Assembly (NCBI RefSeq): GCF_000445995.2
Contig: NC_022080.4
Span: 1,860,001 to 1,924,000, forward strand
Source: Geobacillus genomosp. 3
GTDB taxonomy: Bacteria > Bacillota > Bacilli > Bacillales > Anoxybacillaceae
Length of the DNA stretch: 64,000 bases
Direction of reading: 5' to 3'
In this document: positions 18,539 to 27,363 of the stretch, one piece after another
Numbering within the stretch: the stretch's first letter is position 1
How the letters are laid out: the number at the start of each line of letters is the position of its first letter
Notes under the pieces: model-generated
The model's database searches: none
Told to the model about the DNA's origin: nothing
The model's input: the letters and a program-made list of their open reading frames with translations, nothing else
Position numbers and translations under genes: made by a program

Positions 18539-19231
18539 CTATGATTTTTTTTGATAGACACGTTCTGGGCGGCCGACCGACCCATAAACAATATCGGCCG
18601 TCACCTGGCCGACGGAGACGAGATACTCCAAGTAACGGCGGGCCGTCGTCCGGCTGGTTCCGATTTGCCGCCCCACTTCCTCGGCGGTGATGCCTTCTGG
18701 GCACTGTCTCACAACCGTTAACACTTTTTCTAAGGTCAATGGCTGAATGCCTTTAGGCAACGCCGTCTGTTCTCTGGCAGTGAATTCTCTTCCGATTAGT
18801 TCATCAACGTCCTCTTGGCCGATCCACTCTTTCTCTTTTCCCCACCGCTGCATTTTGTCATAATACTCCTTGTATCGGTTTAACGTTTCTACAAAACGGT
18901 CAAACAAAATCGGCTTGATGATGTAGTCAAATACCCCGCCATGCAGCGCCTGTTTCAGTACATCTACTTCCCGGGCCGCCGTAATCATAATGATATCAAT
19001 ATCGGAAAAATGCTCACGAACCCATCTCAAAAACGAAAGGCCGTTCATATCCGGAAAATAGACGTCAAGCAATAACACGTCCGGCCGCAGCACCTCCGTC
19101 AATTCTTTGGCCTCCTCAGCGTTCGTGGCAATCCCCGCTACTTCATATCCTTCTACTTTTTCCACAAAGCGCCGATTGATTTCCGCAATGCGGCGGTCAT
19201 CTTCAATAATCAGTACACGAATCGACAACAC
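18539..19231 (-). CDS. Response regulator, CitB/DctR type
   Basis: This 230-aa regulator has a receiver domain (acidic pair near residues 10-12, phospho-acceptor Asp56 in LLLDVYFPD, switch Thr in MITAARE, Lys in IIKPI) and a C-terminal helix-turn-helix (EGITAEEVGRQIGTSRTTARRYLEYL) as in CitT, DctR and DcuR. The start is GTG at 19231 with GGGGGG upstream; a longer frame to 19273 would overlap the kinase gene. It is paired with the kinase immediately upstream and probably controls tctCBA and/or the AEC permease. Confidence 0.9.
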   Translation of the reverse strand: MLSIRVLIIEDDRRIAEINRRFVEKVEGYEVAGIATNAEEAKELTEVLRPDVLLLDVYFPDMNGLSFLRWVREHFSDIDIIMITAAREVDVLKQALHGGVFDYIIKPILFDRFVETLNRYKEYYDKMQRWGKEKEWIGQEDVDELIGREFTAREQTALPKGIQPLTLEKVLTVVRQCPEGITAEEVGRQIGTSRTTARRYLEYLVSVGQVTADIVYGSVGRPERVYQKKS

Positions 19232-19244
19232 CGGATCCCCCCTT

Positions 19245-20855
19245 CTAGCCTTGGCGGCACTGCCGGCCGACATGGACCGGCCGCTTTGGAATCATGACGG
19301 TAAATACTGTGCCTGCTCCTTGTTCGGATTGATACGTCATTTGCCCCCCGAGCATCGCCAGCGCCCGGTTTACTAGATCAAGCCCATATCCCCGTCCCCC
19401 GGCCGCCTTCGTTGAAAAGCCGCGCTCGTAGATCCGTTCCGCCACATCCGGGTCAATGCCTAATCCGTTATCTTCCACCTCAATAATTAAGTCGTCGCCA
19501 AGGTCCGTCAAAAAAATGGCCACCCGTTTCTCTTCCTTTCCGTTATGAAGGGCTGCTTCCATGGCGTTATCTACTACATTTCCAATAATGGTCACCAGAT
19601 GGTCGCGGTCCATCCATGGCGGCACATCGCGGAAGCTGCTTTCCCGGTCAATTTCAAACACCATTTTTAGCTCGCTTGCGCGGTTGAACTTGCCGATCAG
19701 CAGCCCGCCAATGATCGGATCGGGAATTTCCTTCATCACAAACCGGACGATGTTTTGTTGCAAGTCGGTTTCTTTTGTAATCAGTTCAAGCGCTTCCTCG
19801 TACGATTCTAGTTGAATAAGGCCGGAGATCAAATACAGCTTATTGGAAAATTCGTGCGTTTGCGCGCGCAAGGCATCGGCATAACTGCGAAGCTGCGATA
19901 ACTCTTTGGTCAGGCGATACAATTCCGATTTGTTTCGAAACGTCGATACCGCTCCGATCACACGCCCTTGCTTGTCTTTGATCGGAATGCGATTCGCAAT
20001 GACGGTTTCTTCACCTAACAGCATTTCATCGTCAAATTCCGCCTGCCCCGTCCGAATGACTTCAGGCAACCTCGAGTGGGGAATAAGCGGTAAGATAGGC
20101 ATCCCCAATACACCGCGTTCATTCTCATACCCAAGCAGCTTCAGCGCGGTTTGATTGACCATCGTAATCGTTCCTTCTTGATTGATGGCCACAATTCCTT
20201 CGCGGATCGCTGTTAAAATCGCCTGTTTTTCTTGATACAGCCGGCCGATTTCTTCCGGTTCAAGGCCATGAATCGATTTTTTCACCACCCTGGCGATCGC
20301 CACGGCGCCCGCCGCCCCGAGGAAAAGGGCAAGAACGGAGAAGAGAAAAATCTTCAGGCTATACGACCATACCGTGCGCTGAATATCCTCCAGCAAAAAG
20401 CCAACGGAAACAATGCCGATCACCTGGCCGTTTTCATCCAAAATCGGCGCTTTTCCACGGATCGCCGGGCCAAGCGAACCAACCGCTTCCGAAATGATCG
20501 CCTTGCCTTTTATCACCTCGCCGTTGTCGCCCCCCACCATCGGTTTGCCGATCCGCTCAGGAAGCGGGTGGGCATAGCGGATTCCTTGGCGGTTGCCAAT
20601 GACGACGTATTCCGCCCCTGTCTTTTGACGAATGTGCTCCGCAAACGGCTGCAGCCGCTTTGACGGATTCGGGTCACGGAACGCTTCGCGCACGAGCGGA
20701 GTGGATGCAACGGTTTCCGCCACATTCAGCGCCCGCATGCCGATTTGTTGTTTGAGCGTCTCAGCGAACATATGTTGAAACAGAAACGTTAAAACCACGA
20801 TCACAAGCAGCAGCAATGAACAAATAATGACCATCAACCGCGTCTGAAGCTTCAT
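19245..20855 (-). CDS. Sensor histidine kinase, CitA/DcuS type
   Basis: This 536-aa kinase has TM1 (residues 7-27), an extracellular CitA-like PAS domain (about 35-160), TM2 (about 165-190), a cytosolic PAS (about 215-320), the phospho-acceptor His334 in RAQTHEFSNKL (the form used by DcuS/CitA kinases) and an HATPase domain with NVVDNAMEAA and DNGLGIDPDV. ATG 20855 has GGGGAG upstream; the in-frame extension to 20939 crosses a terminator hairpin and is rejected. Sensing of citrate or a related carboxylate is inferred from family and neighbours. Confidence 0.92.
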   Translation of the reverse strand: MKLQTRLMVIICSLLLLVIVVLTFLFQHMFAETLKQQIGMRALNVAETVASTPLVREAFRDPNPSKRLQPFAEHIRQKTGAEYVVIGNRQGIRYAHPLPERIGKPMVGGDNGEVIKGKAIISEAVGSLGPAIRGKAPILDENGQVIGIVSVGFLLEDIQRTVWSYSLKIFLFSVLALFLGAAGAVAIARVVKKSIHGLEPEEIGRLYQEKQAILTAIREGIVAINQEGTITMVNQTALKLLGYENERGVLGMPILPLIPHSRLPEVIRTGQAEFDDEMLLGEETVIANRIPIKDKQGRVIGAVSTFRNKSELYRLTKELSQLRSYADALRAQTHEFSNKLYLISGLIQLESYEEALELITKETDLQQNIVRFVMKEIPDPIIGGLLIGKFNRASELKMVFEIDRESSFRDVPPWMDRDHLVTIIGNVVDNAMEAALHNGKEEKRVAIFLTDLGDDLIIEVEDNGLGIDPDVAERIYERGFSTKAAGGRGYGLDLVNRALAMLGGQMTYQSEQGAGTVFTVMIPKRPVHVGRQCRQG

Positions 20856-20875
20856 AGGGCTCGCTCCCCAAACAG

Positions 20876-20919
20876 AAATAAAGAAAGACAGCCCGCCTGT
20901 TAGGCAGGACGCCTTTCTT
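20876..20919 (-). terminator. Terminator or attenuator between tctA and the sensor kinase gene
   Basis: As minus-strand RNA, 20883-20919 folds into a 17-bp stem (AGAAAGGCGTCCTGCCT pairing with AGGCGGGCTGTCTTTCT, one mismatch and three G-U pairs) with a 3-nt loop, followed by TTATTTCTG. It would separate the abundant transporter mRNA from the regulatory genes. Confidence 0.7.
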
Positions 20920-20925
20920 CTATTA

Positions 20926-22452
20926 TTACATATCTTCATTGATGATGACGGTTTTTCCTCTTAATTTCATAATAAATGGCACGGCAATCCATAAAAAGGC
21001 GATGACCAACAAGACGAGCGAAATCGGTTTTTCAAAGAAAACGAGATAGTCCCCGTTTGATGCCGTCAACGCCCGACGCATATTGTTTTCGATCATCGGC
21101 CCCAGCACAAGCCCCAGCACAAGCGGCGCAAGCGGATAGTCGTGTTCCGCAAGCCAATAGCCGAACAACCCGAACGCCAACAGCAGGAACACATCAAACG
21201 TCGTCACTTGCACCGCATACACCCCGAACACGGAAATGGCCATAATGAGCGGCAACAAATACTTCGTCGGCGTTTGGATGATTTTCGCAAATATTTTCAC
21301 AAGCGGCATGTTGAGAATTAGCAGCATCACATTCCCGATAAACATGCTGGCGATTAATCCCCACGCCACGTCTGGATGTTCATCGAACAACAACGGACCC
21401 GGCTGGACGTTGTACATAATGAGTGCACCCATCAAAATGGCCGTCGTTCCCGATCCCGGAATACCCAGCGTTAAAAGCGGGATCATCGCCCCGCCGGAAG
21501 CGCCGTTGTTCGCCGACTCCGGCGCCGCCACGCCGGCGATCGTCCCTTGCCCGAACTTTTCCGGATGTTTGCTCACTTTCTTTTCGAGAATATAGGAGAA
21601 AAACGATGCCAACGTCGCCCCGGCTCCTGGCAGCACGCCGATGAAAAATCCGAGCAGCGACCCGCGGGCAATCGGGCCGGCGCTTTCTTTCAAATCCGCT
21701 TTCGTCGGCAAGATGCGCCCGATTTTGGCAATTTCCCCTTCGTTCGTTTCCCGATGGAGAATAGCCTTGAACACTTCGCCCAGTGCAAACAATCCGACCG
21801 CCACTGTTAAAAACTCAAGCCCTCCATACAAGTACGAGATATTGTACGTAAAGCGGGCCACACCGGAGACGTTGTCCAATCCAATCGTAGAAAGCAACAA
21901 GCCGAACACCGTCATCATCCACGCTTTTGTCATTGACTTGCCCGCAAGGCCGCTTACCGCGGCGAGCCCAAGCAGCATCAGCGAAAAGTATTCCGCCGGG
22001 CCAAACTTGAGCGCCACATTGGAAAGTGGTTCGGCCAGCAGCACAAGCCCAATCAAAGCCACAATCCCCGCCACAAACGAACCGATCGCCGCAATGGCAA
22101 GCGCCGCCCCAGCCCGGCCTTGCCGCGCCATTTGGTAACCGTCCAGCGTCGTCACAACGGACGACGATTCCCCGGGCGTATTGAGCAAGATCGATGTCGT
22201 CGATCCGCCATACATCGCCCCGTAATACACGCCTGCCAACAAAATGATCGAACTGGCGGCCGCCTGCTCGGGACTCAAGCCTGATGTCATCGACGCCGTC
22301 ACCGGAATGAGCAGCGCCACCCCGCTCATCGGCCCGATTCCGGGAAGCACGCCGACCGCCGTGCCGATCAAAACACCTAAAAACGCGAAAAACAAGTTGT
22401 GCGGCTGTAGCGCCGTTTGAAACCCCTCAAGCAAAAACGATAGTGTGTCCAT
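20926..22452 (-). CDS. tctA: Tripartite tricarboxylate transporter, large membrane subunit TctA
   Basis: This 508-aa polytopic protein begins with the TctA signature (FLGVLIGTAVGVLPGIGPMSGVA, residues about 24-46), followed by GAMYGGSTTSILLNTPGESSSVVTTLDGYQMARQG-type loops and a repeat of the GVLPGAGATLASF motif in the second half. The two-fold repeat and length are normal for the family. It forms the permease with TctB and is fed by TctC. Substrate is probably citrate or another tricarboxylate. Confidence 0.94.
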   Translation of the reverse strand: MDTLSFLLEGFQTALQPHNLFFAFLGVLIGTAVGVLPGIGPMSGVALLIPVTASMTSGLSPEQAAASSIILLAGVYYGAMYGGSTTSILLNTPGESSSVVTTLDGYQMARQGRAGAALAIAAIGSFVAGIVALIGLVLLAEPLSNVALKFGPAEYFSLMLLGLAAVSGLAGKSMTKAWMMTVFGLLLSTIGLDNVSGVARFTYNISYLYGGLEFLTVAVGLFALGEVFKAILHRETNEGEIAKIGRILPTKADLKESAGPIARGSLLGFFIGVLPGAGATLASFFSYILEKKVSKHPEKFGQGTIAGVAAPESANNGASGGAMIPLLTLGIPGSGTTAILMGALIMYNVQPGPLLFDEHPDVAWGLIASMFIGNVMLLILNMPLVKIFAKIIQTPTKYLLPLIMAISVFGVYAVQVTTFDVFLLLAFGLFGYWLAEHDYPLAPLVLGLVLGPMIENNMRRALTASNGDYLVFFEKPISLVLLVIAFLWIAVPFIMKLRGKTVIINEDM

Positions 22453-22465
22453 GATGCCCCTCCTT

Positions 22466-22921
22466 TCATTGGAACCAAATCGGCCAGCTTGGCAACGTTC
22501 CTTGCAGCAGCTTCACATAAAGGCCGTATACGCCGAGCGAAAAGCCGGCCGCAATCGCGATCGACTTCCATAGCGATCCTTTTTCCATCGTTTGAAATCC
22601 AACCACAAGAAAGAGAAATGTCATGATGACATAACCAACGGTTTCTAGTAATGCCGCGTATACAATGGCGGCAGCCAAAATGATGAGGAACTTTTTGTAC
22701 TGCCGTTGCAGCTTCCCACCTGCCGCATCCGGATAGCTTCTTGTCTCAAACAGCAGTTTGATGCTTAGTAAAACCAACACAAGTCCAAGCAAAAATGGGA
22801 ATACGTTCGGCCCGACAGCACTGCCATAGGCACTTTTCGATATGCGCAAACTTTCAACCATAAACAAGGCGCCAACGGCCAAAAACGCCACCGCCGCGAT
22901 CCGGTCGGCTGTTTTGTTCAT
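22466..22921 (-). CDS. tctB: Tripartite tricarboxylate transporter, small membrane subunit TctB
   Basis: This 151-aa protein has four hydrophobic segments (about residues 8-25, 38-57, 75-95 and 100-135) and a short loop with SKSAYGSAVGPNVFPFLLGL, the typical TctB N-terminal region. It sits between tctC and tctA with 14 bp to tctA. TctB proteins are poorly conserved, so the call leans on topology and position. Confidence 0.88.
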   Translation of the reverse strand: MNKTADRIAAVAFLAVGALFMVESLRISKSAYGSAVGPNVFPFLLGLVLVLLSIKLLFETRSYPDAAGGKLQRQYKKFLIILAAAIVYAALLETVGYVIMTFLFLVVGFQTMEKGSLWKSIAIAAGFSLGVYGLYVKLLQGTLPSWPIWFQ

Positions 22922-22976
22922 CCCTCTCCCCTCCGCTCTTTACGAAAAAGGGGAAGAACGTTCTTCCCCCTTTGGT

Positions 22977-24017
22977 TTATTTATGCATGCCGAGCGATTT
23001 CAGCAGGTCGCCGATTTGCTGCTCTTGCTCTTGCAAAAATTGCGTAAACTCATCCGTATTGCGATACTCTGCTTCCCAACCTTGTTTTTGCAATTCTTCT
23101 TTCCATTTTTCATTCTCAGACAATTTTTTCAATGTCTCTTCCCAAAACGCTTTTGCTTCCGGAGACATTTCCTTCGGCCCGAAAACGCCGCGCCAAATCG
23201 TAAACTCGGCATCAATGCCAAGCTCTTTCATCGTCGGCACGTCTTTCAGCACTCCGCCAAGGCGCTCTGGAGCCGAAACCGCCAGCACCCGCACTTTGCC
23301 GGCTTTCAAATACTCCCCAACCGAGGACACATCCGTTGCGATCACATCGGCATTGCCGCCAAGCAACGCGGCCAGCGCTTCGCCGCCGCCATCGTACGAA
23401 ACATACTTGACTGATTTTGGATCGATGCCCGACTTATAAACCGGCAGAATCCCGATTAAATGATCCATCGACCCCGGCGCCGATCCCCCGGCTACCGTGA
23501 CTGATTTCGGGTCCTGTTTAATGGCATCAAGCAATTGGGTCAACGACTGAAATTTGGAATCTGCTTTCACGACAATCGCGCCAAAATCTTTCGTCAATTG
23601 GGCGAGCGGTGTCGTGTCTTTGTAGCCAAACGGGCTGTTTCCTTCCTTTTTCAGGTTGTTGATGATAATCGGCGGTGAATTGACAAACAGCTTATAATCG
23701 TTTTTCACATCCTGGGTGGCGTATTCGGCCATAAAGACTGCCCCGCCACCGCCCGGTTTGTTTTCGACCGTCATGGTCTGTTTGACAAGCCCTGTCTCAT
23801 CCAACACTTTCGCAACCGCGCGGGCCGTTAAATCCCATCCGCCGCCCGCCCCGGACGGAGCGACAATCGTAATCGGCTTCGTCGGATAATTGGAACTGGA
23901 CGATTCAGAGTTGGAGCCGGACGGTTTCGACCCCGCCGATTCATTGCTGCCACAGGCTGCCAGCGCGAACGTCATCATCCCGGCGGCTAGCAACCCCCAC
24001 CATCTTTTTTTCTTCAT
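22977..24017 (-). CDS. tctC: Tripartite tricarboxylate transporter substrate-binding lipoprotein TctC
   Basis: This 346-aa protein is a lipoprotein (GMMTFALAACGSNE, lipobox Cys near residue 22) with a Ser-rich linker. The family core follows: YPTKPITIVAPSGAGGGWDLTAR, VENKPGGGGAVFMAEYA and DKPGS-like loops (VAGGSAPGSMDHL). It captures the carboxylate outside the cell for TctAB. First gene of tctC-tctB-tctA. Confidence 0.93.
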   Translation of the reverse strand: MKKKRWWGLLAAGMMTFALAACGSNESAGSKPSGSNSESSSSNYPTKPITIVAPSGAGGGWDLTARAVAKVLDETGLVKQTMTVENKPGGGGAVFMAEYATQDVKNDYKLFVNSPPIIINNLKKEGNSPFGYKDTTPLAQLTKDFGAIVVKADSKFQSLTQLLDAIKQDPKSVTVAGGSAPGSMDHLIGILPVYKSGIDPKSVKYVSYDGGGEALAALLGGNADVIATDVSSVGEYLKAGKVRVLAVSAPERLGGVLKDVPTMKELGIDAEFTIWRGVFGPKEMSPEAKAFWEETLKKLSENEKWKEELQKQGWEAEYRNTDEFTQFLQEQEQQIGDLLKSLGMHK

Positions 24018-24190
24018 TCTCCCTTGCCCCCTTGTTTTTTGATAACGTTTTCATCGATAACGTTACCACGCTGTCGCATCAGTGTGAAGTTTTTGAAAAT
24101 AAAATGAATTTTGTGCATTTTGTTCATGGACGTATCATCAACATGACCTAATATGGCCAAGACACCTGGCGGAACGCTGGAGTCTCATCG
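24018..24190. promoter_or_regulatory. tctC upstream region with a cre-like operator
   Basis: TGATAACGTTTTCA at 24040-24053 fits the CcpA cre consensus with one mismatch and lies 23 bp from the tctC start codon. A second, weaker AACGTT palindrome follows at 24055-24068. No strong -35/-10 pair stands out in the AT-rich stretch to 24130. Catabolite repression of the transporter is inferred. Confidence 0.6.
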
Positions 24191-24224
24191 CAAAAAAAGA
24201 CCGCCAGCCTTCAAGGCCGACGGT
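24191..24224 (-). terminator. Intrinsic terminator downstream of the Rpn-family gene
   Basis: In the minus-strand RNA ACCGTCGGCC pairs with GGCTGGCGGT (10 bp with two G-U pairs) around TTGAA, followed by CTTTTTTTG. The 170 bp between this hairpin and the gene stop (24225-24396) holds nothing I recognise. Confidence 0.8.
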
Positions 24225-24396
24225 GCATAAAACGTTGATACGGTGCATACTTTCTGACTTTCGTTCCTCATCTTCATGTGACAGGGCTATCATCCATTTT
24301 TTACAATCTATCCACTTGCGAATCAACTATGTCATCTGCCGCTTTTGTCGTCGCCAACCGTCTTCGGTAGATGGCCGCCTCTTGTGTTTGATTTCC

Positions 24397-25293
24397 CTAC
24401 TCTTCAAGCAATCCCCGAACATCTTTCTCTGGAAGATCCACCAACCGAGCAATGTCTTCCACCGTCATTCCTTTGCGCGCCATGTTACGGATCAGCTGTT
24501 TCATTCCTTGTTTCATGCCTTGTTTCATTCCCTGTTTCATTCCTTGTTTAATGCCTTCTTCCAACCCTTGTTTTCTTCCCTTTTGCTCATAGGAAATGAT
24601 CAGCTCCAACACTTGCTCTTTTTCTTTCGTTTCCATCGCCCTCACCTCTCTTTGCAGTTGTTGCTCTTCCTCTTCCGACAACTTCACATATGTTTCAAAA
24701 AAACCCAAGAGCAGCCGCTGCCTCGCTTCATCCAGCTCCAATCGCACCAACATGCGCAAAAACTCTTTTTTCAACTCGACTTTCTCACTTTCAGTATACC
24801 CCATTTTGCCAAGGAGGGCAGCCGCGATCGGATTGTCATGCCGGATGTAGTCCCGCCAATGTTTCTTGCGCAGCTCCACCGGGAAAAAGCGGAACTGCAG
24901 CACCTGGCCAAAGGGAAACTCGATCGAAAACACGGACGGCTCCCCGCGGAGGGCATCATGGCTGAAGACGGCGATCGGAACGATGCGGGTGCGGTATTTT
25001 TCAAACAGACGGCTGAAATAGACAAACATGCGCTCCGGAAAAGACGGCTGCACGTAGCTTTGATTCTCTACATGAACGATGATCAGCCCATCTTCTCCTT
25101 TCAGCTTCGTCTCGACCAACAGATCAACGCGGTACTTTTCTCCTGCGGTCACATCCGTGAACAGCTCTTCGGACAAAAAGGACAAATGGCGGAAATCGAT
25201 ATGCTCGTGGATGTCGGGGAAAAAGAGGAGAAGAAACTCTTCGAAAAACGTTTGGATCAGTTCTTTGAACAACCGGTCATGGTCAATGGCCAT
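24397..25293 (-). CDS. Rpn family (PD-(D/E)XK nuclease-like, 'recombination-promoting nuclease/putative transposase')
   Basis: This 298-aa protein starts with the Rpn/DUF4351-type domain: DHDRLFKELIQTFFEEFLLLFFPD, then RVDLLVETKLKGEDGLIIVHVENQ, where Asp and Glu-x-Gln would be the PD-(D/E)XK residues. The second half is helical and highly charged, and includes a tandem MKQG repeat (about residues 247-266). Rpn proteins are often annotated as transposases but act as DNases or in phage defence in studied cases. The start ATG 25293 has GGGGTGATGG upstream. Family call is good; biological role is open. Confidence 0.8.
   Translation of the reverse strand: MAIDHDRLFKELIQTFFEEFLLLFFPDIHEHIDFRHLSFLSEELFTDVTAGEKYRVDLLVETKLKGEDGLIIVHVENQSYVQPSFPERMFVYFSRLFEKYRTRIVPIAVFSHDALRGEPSVFSIEFPFGQVLQFRFFPVELRKKHWRDYIRHDNPIAAALLGKMGYTESEKVELKKEFLRMLVRLELDEARQRLLLGFFETYVKLSEEEEQQLQREVRAMETKEKEQVLELIISYEQKGRKQGLEEGIKQGMKQGMKQGMKQGMKQLIRNMARKGMTVEDIARLVDLPEKDVRGLLEE
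24496..24555 (-). repeat. 12-bp coding tandem repeat (MKQG units) in the Rpn-family gene
   Basis: Five consecutive 12-bp units encode IKQG, MKQG, MKQG, MKQG and MKQ. The units are nearly identical in DNA, so copy number can change by slippage without shifting the frame. Confidence 0.85.
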
Positions 25294-25393
25294 TCCATCA
25301 CCCCTCTTTGAACGTGTTCAACTATATCCATTCGCCAGCAGGAGGGGAAAATCCTGCATTGGAGACAAAAAAAGTTGTGCCGTACTACACAGT

Positions 25394-25563
25394 GTTTCAG
25401 TCCCTCATAGGTACGATAAAAACCAATATGTATGTGCGTGGGATTATGGAAGGAAACGAAGGTTTCAATCCCTCATAGGTACGATAAAAACTTGCGAATG
25501 TCATAAATATAATATTGTCCGTTGTCATTGCTGGTTTCAATCCCTCATAGGTACGATAAAAAC
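25394..25563 (-). CRISPR. Three-repeat CRISPR array (two spacers), no cas genes in the window
   Basis: Three 30-bp repeats lie at 25394-25423, 25462-25491 and 25534-25563. In the transcript sense (minus strand) they begin GTTTTTATCG and end GGGATTGAAAC, a form seen with type I/III systems in Geobacillus. Spacers are 38 and 42 bp. The repeat at 25394 has one substitution, as expected for the leader-distal end, and a promoter lies just beyond 25563. Both observations set the direction as leftward. Cas proteins would have to act in trans. Confidence 0.9.
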
Positions 25564-25683
25564 CCCAAAGAATGCGCATAGAATCAAGCTTTTCCCTTTA
25601 AGCTGTTTTCAGAATATCAAGTTTCAAAAATTCTGTCAATAGCGTTCAGCCGTGTTGGCTGTAGGATTTTGACGCAAAAAACA
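25564..25683 (-). promoter_or_regulatory. CRISPR leader with strong promoter
   Basis: On the minus strand -35 TTGACA (25634-25639) and -10 TATTCT (25611-25616) are separated by exactly 17 bp. The predicted start lies about 40 bp before the first repeat. The same arrangement recurs in degenerate form at 16959-17080. Confidence 0.8.
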
Positions 25684-25731
25684 TTGTCGTCGATCCCCCG
25701 GGGTTTTGGCATGATTGGAGGTCGACGACAA
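25675..25731 (-). terminator. 48-nt hairpin upstream of the CRISPR leader; probable mtl operon terminator
   Basis: TTGTCGTCGA (25684-25693) pairs with TCGACGACAA (25722-25731), 10 bp, extended by four more pairs after a mismatch. The minus-strand RNA continues TGTTTTTTGCG, so it can end the mtlD transcript, whose stop lies 21 bp upstream. The same hairpin with a compensatory stem change is at 17033-17080. Confidence 0.7.
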
Positions 25732-25751
25732 CGGTATGCCATCATACATCG

Positions 25752-26915
25752 TTATGATCTTTTCTTTTCAGCCATTTTTTCGTACTCTTCCTTCACCGGT
25801 CCCACAAGCGGGTGAGCACTTTCGAGCCCGGCATATTGCCGAAGCGCCTCTTCGACCCCGCGTTGTCGGATCGTTTGTTGGAGCTCGGCCGCCTCGCTGT
25901 CTTCCGGATGATCAAACAAGAGCAGCGCGGCAATGCCTTTGGCAAGACCAGCGGGGACGCTGCCCAACAGCGCACTGTATTGCGTCGCCGGAGCGACGAG
26001 GCGGTCGTTCGGCCCGAGCTTGCGGATCGGCGAGCGGGCGACGCGGATGATGTCGTCGGACAGCGACGGATTCATGAATCGCCCGATCGTCGTCTCGATA
26101 TACGCGCGGTGCTCATCTGCCTCCCAACCGTGCTTTTTCACCAACACCGCCCCGGATTCGCTGAGCGCCTGTTCGACATCCGCCCGAATGGCGCTGTCTT
26201 TCATCGCGTCTTGCACGGTTTCGTATTGCTTGAGGTAGCCTAAGTAGGCGGCAAGGGCATGGCCGGTGTTGACAGTAAACAGCTTCCGTTCAATATACGG
26301 GCCTAAGTCGGCGACGAAGTGGGCCCCTTGAATGGGCGGAACAGCGCCGATGACGTTGCGCGTTTCAATCGCCCATTCGAAAAACGGCTCGACCGTCACC
26401 GCCAGCGGATCATCGTTCGTTTGGTTCGGCACGATGCGGTCAACCGCACAGTTGAGGAACCCAACGGATTGATTGGCCAACCGCTGCTCATCCTCGGAAA
26501 GATGCCCAAAAATGTGCGTTTTCAATGCTTCCGTGCCGCCGATCATGTTTTCGCACGCAATGACATGAAGCGGAGCTTGCCGGGCGGCCAGCCGCTGCTT
26601 GAGCCCGGCGGCGATGACCGGGGCGATGGCCGGCAAAATGTGCGGGCCGACGGCGGTCGTGACCAAATCAGCGGCGGCGATCGTCGCGATGACTTGCTCC
26701 CGCTCCGTTTGGCTGTTCAGCGCCGAGACGCCGCGCACCCATTGCTCTTCTTGCCGCCAGCCGGCGACAATGACCCGATACTCCCCCCGCTCCTGGAGCA
26801 GGCGGACGATTTGTTCGTTGACATCAACAAACACGACGTCATAATTAGATGCCGCCAGCAAGCTGCCGATAAAGCCGCGGCCGATGTTGCCGGCGCCAAA
26901 ATGAACCGCCCGCAT
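25752..26915 (-). CDS. mtlD: Mannitol-1-phosphate 5-dehydrogenase
   Basis: This 387-aa enzyme oxidises mannitol 1-phosphate to fructose 6-phosphate with NAD+. The Rossmann motif [14 protein letters not shown] is at residues 4-17, the substrate region shows [13 protein letters not shown] and [13 protein letters not shown], and the catalytic Lys lies in [19 protein letters not shown]. The ATG overlaps the mtlF stop by one base (TGATG). Last gene of mtlA-mtlR-mtlF-mtlD. Confidence 0.96.
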   Translation of the reverse strand: MRAVHFGAGNIGRGFIGSLLAASNYDVVFVDVNEQIVRLLQERGEYRVIVAGWRQEEQWVRGVSALNSQTEREQVIATIAAADLVTTAVGPHILPAIAPVIAAGLKQRLAARQAPLHVIACENMIGGTEALKTHIFGHLSEDEQRLANQSVGFLNCAVDRIVPNQTNDDPLAVTVEPFFEWAIETRNVIGAVPPIQGAHFVADLGPYIERKLFTVNTGHALAAYLGYLKQYETVQDAMKDSAIRADVEQALSESGAVLVKKHGWEADEHRAYIETTIGRFMNPSLSDDIIRVARSPIRKLGPNDRLVAPATQYSALLGSVPAGLAKGIAALLLFDHPEDSEAAELQQTIRQRGVEEALRQYAGLESAHPLVGPVKEEYEKMAEKKRS

Positions 26916-27358
26916 CAGCCGTTCACCTCATGGAGCAGCGCGAGAATGTCTTCCTCTGTTTTCGCGTTCGCCATGGCGGCGACATTGTCCGCTTCCGCAC
27001 ACACAAGCGCAAGTTGAGAGAGAATGTCCAAATGTTCGCCGTCTTTGCCGGCAATGCCGATTACGATCGTAGCCAGGTTGCCACCGCCAAAATCGACGCC
27101 GTCCGGGACTTGCACGATCGAAATGCCGGACTGTTTCACGAGCGCTTTGGCCGCTTCCGTTCCGTGCGGAATGGCGACGTTGTTGCCGATGTAGGTGGTT
27201 GTCAACTCTTCCCGCTCAAGCATGGAGTCAATATACGACGGGTCGACATATCCTTGCCTAACGAGCACTTCGCCGGCAAGACGGATCGCATCTTCTTTCG
27301 TTGTTGGCTGGGCATTTAGCACAATGTTTTCTTTCGTTAAAATCGAATGGGCTGCCAT
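26915..27358 (-). CDS. mtlF: Mannitol-specific PTS enzyme IIA
   Basis: This 147-aa cytosolic EIIA transfers phosphate from HPr to the EIIB domain of MtlA. The phospho-acceptor His is in [12 protein letters not shown]; the N-terminal [19 protein letters not shown] is typical of EIIA-Mtl. ATG 27358 has GGAG/AAAGG upstream; a GTG three codons earlier overlaps the mtlR stop. It is tightly coupled with mtlR and mtlD. Confidence 0.94.
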   Translation of the reverse strand: MAAHSILTKENIVLNAQPTTKEDAIRLAGEVLVRQGYVDPSYIDSMLEREELTTTYIGNNVAIPHGTEAAKALVKQSGISIVQVPDGVDFGGGNLATIVIGIAGKDGEHLDILSQLALVCAEADNVAAMANAKTEEDILALLHEVNG

Positions 27359-27363
27359 CCTTT

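Noticed and set aside
24223..25311. Long open frame (about 360 codons) on the plus strand opposite the Rpn-family gene
   Set aside because: It is a mirror frame of a well-supported gene; it is Phe/His/Leu-rich without family features, spans the terminator, and has no ribosome site.
25394..25563. CRISPR transcription in the plus direction
   Set aside because: The altered repeat lies at the low-coordinate end and a -35/-10 promoter points leftward from the other side.
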